NCBI GenBank assembly: GCA_903952785.1
Contig: CAJBHC010000049.1
Span: 1-27,166, forward strand
DNA length: 27,166 bases
Reading direction: 5' to 3'
Source: an uncultured bacterium
GTDB taxonomy: Bacteria; Patescibacteriota; Minisyncoccia; Phycocordibacterales; CAIZLB01
Part shown: piece after piece, positions 7,235-14,852 of the stretch
How the letters are laid out: every line of letters begins with the position of its first letter
How positions within the stretch are numbered: the stretch's first letter is position 1
The notes under the pieces: generated by a model
Seen by the model: the letters and a program-made list of their open reading frames with translations, nothing else
Databases searched by the model: none
What the model was told of the DNA's origin: nothing
Position numbers and translations under genes: made by a program

Positions 7235-7534
7235 TTGCGGAGTCTGGAATTGCACCAGATCTACAAGGTTATGCTTACTACTACAGCTTTCACTGTTTAC
7301 TTAAAAGTAATTTGGAGTCTGGACTATACCTTCATCTCTTTTAGTTTTTAACTTAAAAGAGAGTCCACCGTCTAGTCTCTACACCTTCAAGTCTTTAAAA
7401 AGACATGCTTGGCTCGGTATTGCCACGTATTTTACTACAGAGGTTTCACCGAATTTGATGGATGTTTTCCATAGATCATCGCTGTTCTATGAGCCCAATT
7501 TGAGCCTCGCGTGCGACTGTAACACTCCCCCGCA
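7235..7534 (-). tRNA. tRNA with CAT anticodon (possibly initiator Met) split by a group I intron
   Basis: 5' exon 7534-7503 and 3' exon 7273-7235 join to a 71-nt tRNA. Acceptor TGCGGGG/CTCCGCA, D stem GTG/CAC, anticodon stem CGAGG/CCTTG, loop CTCATAA, T stem TCTGG/CCAGA, discriminator A, no CCA. The intron falls between U33 and C34. The acceptor sequence resembles bacterial initiator tRNA (E. coli CGCGGGG/CCCCGCA), but base 1 is T and would pair with A72, and only two G-C pairs precede the loop. The D-loop TTACAGTCG lacks the GG pair and the T-loop TGCAATT lacks T55, so the usual D-T loop contacts are missing. It may be a divergent initiator, an Ile-lysidine tRNA or a decaying copy. The split tRNA structure itself is clear. 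Confidence 0.75.
7274..7502 (-). ncRNA. Group I self-splicing intron (229 nt) without reading frame
   Basis: The conserved core is visible in order on the minus strand: P element AATTCGGTGAAACC (7455-7442), Q element with CAATACCGAGCC (7422-7411), R element GTGTAGAGACTAGACGGTGG (from 7384) and S element AAGGTATAGTCC (7332-7321). P7 forms between ACTA of R and TAGT of S. The intron follows exon base U33, its guide GGGCTC pairs with exon GAGGCT using the usual terminal U-G pair and one mismatch, and it ends in G (7274). The size fits compact bacterial tRNA introns. No endonuclease lies inside it. Confidence 0.88.
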
Positions 7535-7608
7535 ATTTCAAATTTCACACTAAATATTAGCGCATTAGTACTATATAACATTCCTGTTAAAAAATCAATC
7601 TTTGTTGT

Positions 7609-8415
7609 CTAGATAAAATAAAACTCCTCAAAAACCTTCCTGTATAAATCAATGGTATTTTTTGCCTGTTCGTGCGACATCTCGTAAGACGCTCCCTCGT
7701 GAGCAATAGTATTTCTAACTTTATGTGCTCTCCATGCGGAATCTAAATTATTAAAATCTGATGGCTCAATGACCTTCAGCTTATCAGCTATCGTATCGCC
7801 GTCATATCCCATTTGCTCAAGCATTTCATATAGCAAGATATCAGCTTCAAGTATAGCCATTCTCCAATCGGAAGAATTCATAGAAGCCATGTGTTTCTCT
7901 ATTGCAATCCATTTCTTATTCTCACCAGAATTATTTAGAACGATTTTTCCATCAGCTCCGCCTACCACCCCGTCAACCATTGACCCGCCAGCACCTGCCA
8001 CACCACCAATAACCGCATTTCCTCCAACAGAGACAGCTGTACTTGAGAGACTTGCAACATACCCCTTCGGCAGACTGGTTCTATACAAAGTAACAATCTC
8101 TTTGTGTTTATATTTAAAATAAGCAGAACCCAAGACAAAAATTAAAATAAAAAAAACGGAGAGAAAAATAACCATATTAAAAATGCCATTAAATAGGTCT
8201 AATCCATTGTTCACAACTCCTGTAAAATAACTAATTGAATCAGCCTGACGATACCCCAGACTCTCTAATACATACCTGCCAGTTGCAAGATAAATAATAA
8301 CAACAAAAGCAACAACCATAAATATTTTTGCTTCCAATTCAAACATATGCCCCGCTCCTGCACCAGCAGGCTTTGCTCCAGCCCCTTTTTTTGGATCTGG
8401 TTTCTTATCAGCCAT
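7609..8415 (-). CDS. Membrane protein with C-terminal HEPN-like domain
   Basis: 268 residues. After a Lys/Pro/Gly/Ala-rich N-terminus come two hydrophobic helices (about 31-47 and 80-98), then a Gly-rich linker (about 125-155). The soluble C-terminal helical domain (from about 165) has a conserved-looking ending WRAHKVRNTIAHEG. This contains R-x4-H (Arg234, His239), the signature of HEPN domains, which in many families is an RNase site and in others only a nucleotide-binding scaffold. Proteins of this design seem common in Parcubacteria, from memory, with no known role. The start lies 2 bases after the stop of the 78-residue membrane protein, so they form an operon. The membrane anchor argues against a simple toxin; RNase function is conjecture. 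Confidence 0.72.
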   Translation of the reverse strand: MADKKPDPKKGAGAKPAGAGAGHMFELEAKIFMVVAFVVIIYLATGRYVLESLGYRQADSISYFTGVVNNGLDLFNGIFNMVIFLSVFFILIFVLGSAYFKYKHKEIVTLYRTSLPKGYVASLSSTAVSVGGNAVIGGVAGAGGSMVDGVVGGADGKIVLNNSGENKKWIAIEKHMASMNSSDWRMAILEADILLYEMLEQMGYDGDTIADKLKVIEPSDFNNLDSAWRAHKVRNTIAHEGASYEMSHEQAKNTIDLYRKVFEEFYFI

Positions 8416-8417
8416 GT

Positions 8418-8654
8418 CTAATATATTTTGTTAATAAACACAGGATAAGTAAAACAATTAAAAAATAAGGTTATGCTTATCAAAAAGAATAAACACGCAA
8501 CAAACAGTACTAAGATTATAGCGGTCCTTTCACTCTTAACAACACGGTTTCTTATTAAGAACGATATTATAAATGGTACTTCCGAACTTTTTTGAAACTT
8601 GGCGTATAAAAAGCTTCCATGGGATTTTTCTTTTTTTGTTTTTATTTTATTCAT
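8418..8654 (-). CDS. Small single-helix membrane protein
   Basis: 78 residues: a basic N-terminus, then VPFIISFLIRNRVVKSERT and one hydrophobic helix (about 45-66). The segment resembles the one in the 22215-22496 product (PGVVNYLINHKIVKNEN plus helix), so the two look like members of one family: a short amphipathic helix ending in VVK/IVK, then a membrane helix. It starts 15 bases after gatA and ends 2 bases before the HEPN-like membrane protein. A TATAAT box at 8669-8664, inside the end of gatA, would give it its own near-leaderless transcript. Function unknown. Confidence 0.65.
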   Translation of the reverse strand: MNKIKTKKEKSHGSFLYAKFQKSSEVPFIISFLIRNRVVKSERTAIILVLFVACLFFLISITLFFNCFTYPVFINKIY

Positions 8655-8655
8655 A

Positions 8656-8673
8656 GTGATTATATTATATCAC
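8656..8673 (-). promoter_or_regulatory. Promoter with inverted repeat at the gatA end
   Basis: GTGAT (8656-8660) and ATCAC (8669-8673) are inverted around an AT-rich centre that holds TATAAT on the minus strand (8669-8664), 9 bases before ATG 8654. TTTACC lies 18 bases further upstream as a weak -35. The repeat may be an operator or only a product of AT-rich sequence. Confidence 0.4.
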
Positions 8674-10175
8674 CCTTTTATCATTGTGGTAAACTTTTTA
8701 CCAATCGCAAACAAAACATCTTCTCTACATAATGGCGCCATAAACTGAACACCTAATGGTAATTTAATTTTCTCACCTAGAGAACCATCGCTGACTCCAT
8801 CGCTAGCTTCATCAATCTCAATATACCCTGATGGAATAGTGATTGCAGGAATTCCAATTAGATTTGCAGTAACAGTAAAAATATCCTCCAAATACATTTG
8901 AATTGGGTCACTGGTATTTTGGCCAATCTTAAATGCTGGACTTGGTGCTGTTGGAGTTAAGATTACATCAACTTGCTCATATGCCTTTTTAAAATCCTCA
9001 GCAATTAAATCCCTAACAATGTTTGCTTTATTATAATATGCATCATGATATCCAGAAGAAAGAACATAAGTGCCAAGAATTATTCTCCTTCTAACCTCTT
9101 TACCTAACAACTCCCCTCTTGTATTTAAGTAGTCACCAAGTAAGTCCTTACCCTCAACTTTTCCACCATATTTAATTGAATCAAATCTTGCCATATTTGA
9201 TGAGACTTCAGCAGGCATCAAAACATAGTAAACAGCGAGAGAATATTTTATATGGGGCAGACTAACCTCTTTAATTTCAACCCCAGCGCTTCTTAGCTTC
9301 TCTACTCCATCATTCAAGTTCTTCAAAACATCAGGATTAATCCCGCCCATATTCATAAGCTCAGGTACAATTCCAACACGAAGCTTTTCCAAATTAATAT
9401 TTGACGATTTTTCTATCGCATTCTTCACGTTCTCATCAGAAAGTGTAGTTGCATCGTATCTGTCTTGTCCTGAAATTACATTAAATATCTCCTCTACCTC
9501 CTCCACTGTTTTAGCAATTGGACCAATGACATCAAGCGATGACCCCATCGCCATTAATCCATGACGAGATACTCTTCCATAAGTTGGCTTAAGTCCAACT
9601 ACTCCACAATAACTTGAAGGTTGCCTGATTGATCCACCTGTGTCTGACCCAAGAGAAACAAGAGCCTCATTCACCGCAACGGATGCCGCTGAACCACCCG
9701 ATGATCCACCAGCCACCCTACTTAAATCATTTGGGTTTTTTACAACACCGTATGCTGAGTTCTCAGTTGATCCTCCCATGGCAAATTCATCCATATTAAG
9801 ACGGCCAATAAAAATAGCTCCTGCTTTCTTTAATTTTGAAATCACCGTTGCGTCATAGGCGCTAATATAATTTTCTAGTATTTTTGAAGAAGCACCAGCA
9901 CGCTTTCCTTCAATTACCATATTATCTTTTATTGCAAATGGAATTCCAAGTAGTGACATACTATTAACCTCCGTTGAGTTACTTTTCCTTAAGTCATCAG
10001 CTGCTTTAGCTTGTTCCAACGCATCTCCAAAAACTTCCCTGAAAGCATTTATGTCTTTGTCTTTCAAGTTTATTTGATCAAGGTAAGCTTGAACTAATTC
10101 AACGCTAGTCAACGTGCCTTTTGCAAACATTTCCCTTACCTTTGAAATTGTCAGTGTTTTTAAATCTATTGTCAT
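8670..10175 (-). CDS. gatA: Asp-tRNA(Asn)/Glu-tRNA(Gln) amidotransferase subunit A
   Basis: A 501-residue amidase-signature enzyme. It hydrolyses glutamine and passes ammonia to GatB to convert Glu-tRNA(Gln) or Asp-tRNA(Asn) to the amide form. The Lys-Ser-Ser triad is present: Lys83 in GIPFAIKDN, Ser158 in AGGSSGGSAAS and Ser182 in GSDTGGSIRQP. The length is normal. gatC lies 70 bases upstream on the same strand, while gatB is not in this window. A tRNA-Gln gene lies 16 kb away, consistent with the indirect route to Gln-tRNA, but the sequence does not show whether GlnRS is missing. The stop is TGA, so TGA is not recoded in this organism. Start ATG 10175 gives the usual N-terminal helix. Confidence 0.97.
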   Translation of the reverse strand: MTIDLKTLTISKVREMFAKGTLTSVELVQAYLDQINLKDKDINAFREVFGDALEQAKAADDLRKSNSTEVNSMSLLGIPFAIKDNMVIEGKRAGASSKILENYISAYDATVISKLKKAGAIFIGRLNMDEFAMGGSTENSAYGVVKNPNDLSRVAGGSSGGSAASVAVNEALVSLGSDTGGSIRQPSSYCGVVGLKPTYGRVSRHGLMAMGSSLDVIGPIAKTVEEVEEIFNVISGQDRYDATTLSDENVKNAIEKSSNINLEKLRVGIVPELMNMGGINPDVLKNLNDGVEKLRSAGVEIKEVSLPHIKYSLAVYYVLMPAEVSSNMARFDSIKYGGKVEGKDLLGDYLNTRGELLGKEVRRRIILGTYVLSSGYHDAYYNKANIVRDLIAEDFKKAYEQVDVILTPTAPSPAFKIGQNTSDPIQMYLEDIFTVTANLIGIPAITIPSGYIEIDEASDGVSDGSLGEKIKLPLGVQFMAPLCREDVLFAIGKKFTTMIKG

Positions 10176-10245
10176 GTTTTTATCTTTTATTATTGGTCGG
10201 TATTTTTATTCCAGAATATTTGCGAAATATTCTCTTGTTCAGTCT

Positions 10246-10554
10246 TTATCCAAGAATCTTCTTAACTTCCACTAATCCATCTTGGTGTTTTGGCGCAGCT
10301 TCCACAAGTTTTTGAGGCAAGGGATTGAGAGCTTGGTCTGCAATATCATCTCTCATTACATTCCTATGAGGAAAGTATACCGGCGCTTTACCTGTAGTGG
10401 ACGTAGTATCTGCTCCTTCTGTCACCTCTTGAATTTGATCAACATATTTAAGAATACCAGTCAAATCTTTGGCGTATTGTTCCGTCTCCTCATCTGTTAA
10501 CTTAAGCCTAGAAAGACTAGCCAATTTCTGTATTTCCTCTATTGTTATTATCAT
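10246..10554 (-). CDS. gatC: Asp-tRNA(Asn)/Glu-tRNA(Gln) amidotransferase subunit C
   Basis: 102 residues, the normal GatC length. The N-terminal part (ITIEEIQKLASLSRLKLTDEE) and the Asp/Leu-rich helix (LTGILKYVDQIQEV) are characteristic, followed by the extended segment that wraps GatA and GatB (REDDIADQ-like, here RDDIADQALNPLP). It stabilises GatA in the GatCAB complex and has no catalytic residue. It sits 45 bases after ligA and 70 before gatA. A TACTAT box 7 bases before the ATG could be a near-leaderless promoter. The call is secure. Confidence 0.95.
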   Translation of the reverse strand: MIITIEEIQKLASLSRLKLTDEETEQYAKDLTGILKYVDQIQEVTEGADTTSTTGKAPVYFPHRNVMRDDIADQALNPLPQKLVEAAPKHQDGLVEVKKILG

Positions 10555-10599
10555 ATTTGATATAGTAGCATTATTGAATTGAATTTCAAAACAGCAACC

Positions 10600-12849
10600 T
10601 TATAACCCAGCCAACTTCCTAAACTCATCTTCATCGATAATCTTAACACCCAACTCTAGGGCTTTCTCATATTTTGAACCAGAGCTCTCACCTGCCAAAA
10701 CATAATCTGTCTTAGAAGAAACTGAACTTGAAACATCACCCCCAAGGGACTTAATCAAGTCTTTTGCTTCATCCCTTGTCATCGTAGGAAGCGAGCCTGT
10801 GAGGACAAAAGTTTTATCGATAAAATTCCCAACATCAAATTTGGAGGGGTTAGACGCGGATATTGATGTCGATGTTGATTTCGCCACCCTCTCTTTCAAA
10901 GACTCAAGTGGAGAAATAAACTTCTGTACTTCTACGTGTTCCAAAAGCTTGTCTATTAATTCTAAATTGGCAGGGTTTTGGAACCAATCGTAAATAGAAT
11001 TTGCAACAACATCCCCCACTCCCTCAACACCCTGCAGATCTTCAACACTTGCTTTCATTATCTTTTCTAATGTATTAAATTTACTCGCCACACATTCCGC
11101 CGTCTCTTCTCCAACGTGAAGAATTGACAAAGAAAATATAAAACGGGGCAAGCTGATTTTCTTAGCTTTTTCAATTCCATCAATTAGATTATCAGCAGAC
11201 TTTTCTGCAAAACGTGGCAGACTTAATACATCCCCTTTTGTAATAGTGAATATATCATCAAAAGAAGAAACTAGATTATTTTCAACAAAGGCATCAATTT
11301 GTCTTGGCCCAACTCCGTCTATGTCAAAACACTTCTTTGAAACAAAGTGATACAACTTTCTTCTTTGTTGGACATCGGAGTCTTTTAAAACGCATCGCCA
11401 TGCGGATTGCCCTGGAATTCTCTCTATCTCCCCATTACCACCACACTCTGGAACATATGTTGGAAATTTATATTTCTTCTCTTTTCCTGTTCTCATTTCC
11501 TTCAGAACACTTACAATATCAGGAATAACATCCCCTGCTTTTTGCAATATAACAGTGTCGCCCACTCTAACATCCAATCTATCAATTTCATCTTCATTAT
11601 GAAGTGTCGCCCTTGAGACAATTGACCCTGCAACCTCAACTGGAGTTAAGTGTGCAACGGGAGTCAATACTCCAGTTCTTCCAACTTGCAATTTAATATC
11701 CTCCACGACGGTGGTAACCTGTTCTGCTTGAAACTTAAATGCAATGCCAAATCTTGGCGCCTTTCCAGTGTAGCCAAGTAACTCCTGATATTTTACTTCA
11801 TTAACTTTAATTACAACTCCATCAATCCAATAGTCCTCTTTTTTAGAAAGCGTTTGCCATTTCTTCCAAAAGGCGATTACTTCATCAATATTTTTACATA
11901 GTTTTGCATGCTTATTAACCTTAAAACCAAGCTCTCCTAAATATTCCAATTCCTCTATTTGAGTTTTTGGGTGAACTCCCCAGCTCCCACTCAAATCCAA
12001 GGCCGAGCCAGAGGCCGAGCCGGGGCCAAGAATGCTCCCACCATTCAACTCTGCCAAATCATACACAAACACATCCAATTTTCTATCTGCCACAATCTTA
12101 GGATCCAATTGTCTAATTGAACCTGCTGCCACATTTCTTGGGTTAGCAAACAATGGAATACCTTTGTGAGCCTGCTCTTTATTTAGTCTTTCGAAATTAC
12201 TTTTACTAAGCCAAACTTCACCTTCAACAATAATAGAAACTGGTTTCCTTAATTTGAGAGGAACAGATTGAATTGTACGAACATTCATCGTCACATTTTC
12301 TCCGACCTTTCCATCTCCTCTTGTGGCAGCCTGAATTAAAACTCCATCTTTATATTCCAAAACAACCTTTAGTCCATCAATCTTAAGCTCGCAATCATAC
12401 GTGTATTTTATGCCCCCCAAACCCGCCAAAGAAGATTCCAAAGCGGAGGCATTAGAGGCTTTGGCGAGGAGTGCAGAGTTAAGCATTCTATTTACTCTTC
12501 CATCAAAATCTTTTACATCTTGTTCTGTAAAGGCATCATTAAAAGACCATTGAGGGACTTTATGTATTACTTTTTCAAATTGCTTTAAAGGTTTTCCAGC
12601 GACACGAAGCGACGGAGAATTACCGCTGATCAACTCTGGATACATCGCTTCAAGATTAGAAAGCTCTCGTTTTAATGAGTCCAATGCCTCTGAAGATATC
12701 TCTTCCTTGTCTAGTACGTGATAATTATATCTATGGTGCTCGATAGCAATACCAAGCTTCTCCATCCTCTCTTTGATCTTGACCTTGTCTTGGTCCATGT
12801 TTTTGGGCTGTTCTTTAGATCTATTTTCTGATTTTCCTGATTGAATCAT
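10600..12849 (-). CDS. ligA: NAD-dependent DNA ligase with degenerate zinc finger
   Basis: 749 residues, longer than the usual 670. It seals nicks using NAD+. Order: Ia domain, adenylation domain with catalytic Lys156 in ELKIDGLK, OB fold, zinc finger, helix-hairpin-helix repeats (VEDLQGVEGVGDVVA) and a C-terminal BRCT domain (FVLTGSLPTMTRDEAKDLI). The zinc finger keeps only Cys469 and Cys486; the partners are Val466 and Asp492 where E. coli has Cys408 and Cys432. Extra low-complexity Ala/Ser/Gly segments (about 126-146, 271-290 and 665-680) account for the added length. The start could also be the Met at residue 18, since the first 17 residues are polar and unlike the family. gatC follows after 45 bases. 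Confidence 0.96.
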   Translation of the reverse strand: MIQSGKSENRSKEQPKNMDQDKVKIKERMEKLGIAIEHHRYNYHVLDKEEISSEALDSLKRELSNLEAMYPELISGNSPSLRVAGKPLKQFEKVIHKVPQWSFNDAFTEQDVKDFDGRVNRMLNSALLAKASNASALESSLAGLGGIKYTYDCELKIDGLKVVLEYKDGVLIQAATRGDGKVGENVTMNVRTIQSVPLKLRKPVSIIVEGEVWLSKSNFERLNKEQAHKGIPLFANPRNVAAGSIRQLDPKIVADRKLDVFVYDLAELNGGSILGPGSASGSALDLSGSWGVHPKTQIEELEYLGELGFKVNKHAKLCKNIDEVIAFWKKWQTLSKKEDYWIDGVVIKVNEVKYQELLGYTGKAPRFGIAFKFQAEQVTTVVEDIKLQVGRTGVLTPVAHLTPVEVAGSIVSRATLHNEDEIDRLDVRVGDTVILQKAGDVIPDIVSVLKEMRTGKEKKYKFPTYVPECGGNGEIERIPGQSAWRCVLKDSDVQQRRKLYHFVSKKCFDIDGVGPRQIDAFVENNLVSSFDDIFTITKGDVLSLPRFAEKSADNLIDGIEKAKKISLPRFIFSLSILHVGEETAECVASKFNTLEKIMKASVEDLQGVEGVGDVVANSIYDWFQNPANLELIDKLLEHVEVQKFISPLESLKERVAKSTSTSISASNPSKFDVGNFIDKTFVLTGSLPTMTRDEAKDLIKSLGGDVSSSVSSKTDYVLAGESSGSKYEKALELGVKIIDEDEFRKLAGL

Positions 12850-12947
12850 ATGAACAGTTTAGCATATTTTGGAGGTTGTTACATATTTTAATTCCATAGT
12901 TCTAGATCCATAACCATAGGCACTAATCCCCGCTCAAAAGACATAAA

Positions 12948-13511
12948 CTAGTATTGAACAACCAAACCTCTTTCAACTGTTCTTTTATTTGACAAATCGC
13001 AAGCCTTCGTAGTGCCTGCAGTAATTAAACTAGAATTATAGCCTCTTGAAACAACCTTGGTATAAGGCACATCCTCTTCATCTATTTTTGTAAAACCCTT
13101 TTCAATCAAGACTAGTGCACATGCTTTGTAATCAGAAGTTGAATAGTCAACAACAAGAGTGGATGTCACCAAGCCAGGAACAGTCATACTAGTTGATTTT
13201 GAAAAATCAACGACACCCCTACCACATTTAATAGTAAAGTCTGTTGTAGCCGTACTAGTTGCAAATGGACCATCTGCGATAAGGTCCACCCCATTCCCGT
13301 CTCTTGCATCCCAAAACTGTGCACACTCTGCCCCACTATCCGCAGCGTAGAATGCAATTTGAGAATCTTTTCCGGATCCAGAGAGCAACAATTGTTTTAA
13401 AATGATATTTGAAATGGAAAAACCAACAGCAAGAAGTAGACTTGAAACAATCATTGCGACAAAGAGTGTAAATCCGGCCATATTTATTTCTTTTGTTTTT
13501 GAATTAATCAT
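12948..13511 (-). CDS. Minor type IV pilin, PilX-like
   Basis: 187 residues. The N-terminus MINSKTKEINMAG is followed by FTLFVAMIVSSLLLAVGFSIS, a prepilin leader and helix, but the Glu normally at position 5 of the mature protein is replaced by Val, as in some tip or PilX/GspK-like minor pilins. The globular part has several Cys (AECAQFW, IKCG, KACAL, KACDL). It is the last gene of the four-pilin operon, starting 11 bases after its neighbour. Prepilin peptidase would cut after Gly13. Probable role: pilus initiation or tip. Confidence 0.75.
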   Translation of the reverse strand: MINSKTKEINMAGFTLFVAMIVSSLLLAVGFSISNIILKQLLLSGSGKDSQIAFYAADSGAECAQFWDARDGNGVDLIADGPFATSTATTDFTIKCGRGVVDFSKSTSMTVPGLVTSTLVVDYSTSDYKACALVLIEKGFTKIDEEDVPYTKVVSRGYNSSLITAGTTKACDLSNKRTVERGLVVQY

Positions 13512-13522
13512 TGTTTTTTAAA

Positions 13523-14179
13523 TTATAAACCAGCTCTAGACGCCCAGTTTGTAAAATATTCCTTAAGTATCAACTTTGAAAAAGTACTTCCATTTTTCCA
13601 ATATACACTTACGACCATTACAAAGTCTTGATTATTTAATGTATTATTTGTTGCTTGGAAATAAATTTCTCTTTTGAACTGAGAGTCCACAGCGCCCGCT
13701 CCAGCATCAACGCCGTAAATCCCATTATTATTGACTTTCATATATTGGTCATTATATGGTTCAAACTTATATGTACCATTATCATTTATAACCAATGAAT
13801 ATGCATCCGGTATACCTCCAGCTCCAAATGGATAAATGTTTGGTCGCCCTGGAACGTCTGGTGACGACGGAGGAGTTGCAATGCCACTCAACCAGTCTGT
13901 TGAAGTATATTCATATGATGGATCATTAATGGAATCGCCTGTAATTTCAATACTCTTATTATCCCTTAAATTTCTAACATACTCAATTGCTTCTTGTGCT
14001 AGGTAGTGAGCAGTCATTTGATCTCTGGTATAGTACGAAGTATGCAATGCTTGCGCTATGATACCAAGTGGACCAATGACAGCAATTGTTAGTATGGAAA
14101 TAGCAACAAGGGTTTCAACTAATGTTAAACCAGTTTTGTCGTTTGTTTTTTTATTAAATTGTAATCTTAAAAAACTCAT
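13523..14179 (-). CDS. Minor type IV pilin, PilV/GspI-like
   Basis: 218 residues. The leader ends in KTG, followed by LTLVETLVAISILTIAVIG, with Glu at position 5 of the mature protein. YLAQEAIEYVRNLRDN after the helix is typical of PilV/GspI-type minor pilins. The start is 1 base after the stop of the preceding pilin gene, showing tight co-translation. The C-terminal domain contains FKREIYFQ and VYWKNG strands like other Gram-positive and CPR minor pilins. Likely part of the pilus priming complex. Confidence 0.85.
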   Translation of the reverse strand: MSFLRLQFNKKTNDKTGLTLVETLVAISILTIAVIGPLGIIAQALHTSYYTRDQMTAHYLAQEAIEYVRNLRDNKSIEITGDSINDPSYEYTSTDWLSGIATPPSSPDVPGRPNIYPFGAGGIPDAYSLVINDNGTYKFEPYNDQYMKVNNNGIYGVDAGAGAVDSQFKREIYFQATNNTLNNQDFVMVVSVYWKNGSTFSKLILKEYFTNWASRAGL

Positions 14180-14180
14180 A

Positions 14181-14840
14181 TTATTTAGGTAGGTTTAAAT
14201 TTCTTTGCGATATAAGGGTCTGAATCTTAAAATCAGAAGTCTGTGTTGGATTTATTGTTGCCGTACCCTCTATAATAAGAAAAACCTTTGGCTGTCCCGC
14301 ATAGTCTGCAGAAACTGGGTTGTCTACATGGAACTGTAATTTTGTAATATCAACCTCTGGAGAGGTTATTGGGTATTCTTCTACCGTAACACCATCTGGT
14401 AATAATATTTGTTTCAATATTCTACCCTTACCGGGTACTCCCCCCAAATAATATCCAACGGCACGTTTCTCTCCAGTAATAGTTGAAACTAAGTTAATGA
14501 AGTCAAATACGTCTCCGGCATTACACTGATTATTACCAGCAATAACATTTGAAGATGCTGTAGGGTCAGGCATAATACCGCTACAAGTATACGAATACCC
14601 CGTCTTAATATCTCTCACCATACTATCAACAGCAAAGTTTAAATTGTTTGCAACAGAGTTAATAGCTTGGGCTTTTTTATTTCCATCAATAATAGAAAGT
14701 ATAGCGCCAAGACTAAGCGTCATAACCATCGCAAATAAGGAGACGGAAACCATAACTTCAATAAGAGTAAAACCTTTAAGTTTTTTTGACTCATTTTTAT
14801 TTTCTTTCTTATTTATTTTTATCTCATTATCTATTATCAT
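14181..14840 (-). CDS. Minor type IV pilin, PilW/GspJ-like
   Basis: 219 residues. A long basic leader (about 23 residues, ending KKLKG) precedes FTLIEVMVSVSLFAMVMTL, with Glu5 present. The following INSVANNLNFAVDSMVRDIKTG segment is the usual PilW/GspJ pattern. The globular part has two Cys (YTCSG and NQCNAG), possibly a disulfide. It sits between the FimT-like gene (12 bases upstream) and the PilV-like gene (1 base downstream), so it belongs to one operon. Confidence 0.85.
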   Translation of the reverse strand: MIIDNEIKINKKENKNESKKLKGFTLIEVMVSVSLFAMVMTLSLGAILSIIDGNKKAQAINSVANNLNFAVDSMVRDIKTGYSYTCSGIMPDPTASSNVIAGNNQCNAGDVFDFINLVSTITGEKRAVGYYLGGVPGKGRILKQILLPDGVTVEEYPITSPEVDITKLQFHVDNPVSADYAGQPKVFLIIEGTATINPTQTSDFKIQTLISQRNLNLPK

Positions 14841-14852
14841 CTTTTTTGTATA

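Noticed and set aside
8670..8672. TGA recoded to glycine as in Gracilibacteria
   Set aside because: gatA ends at TGA at the normal family length, so TGA works as a stop.
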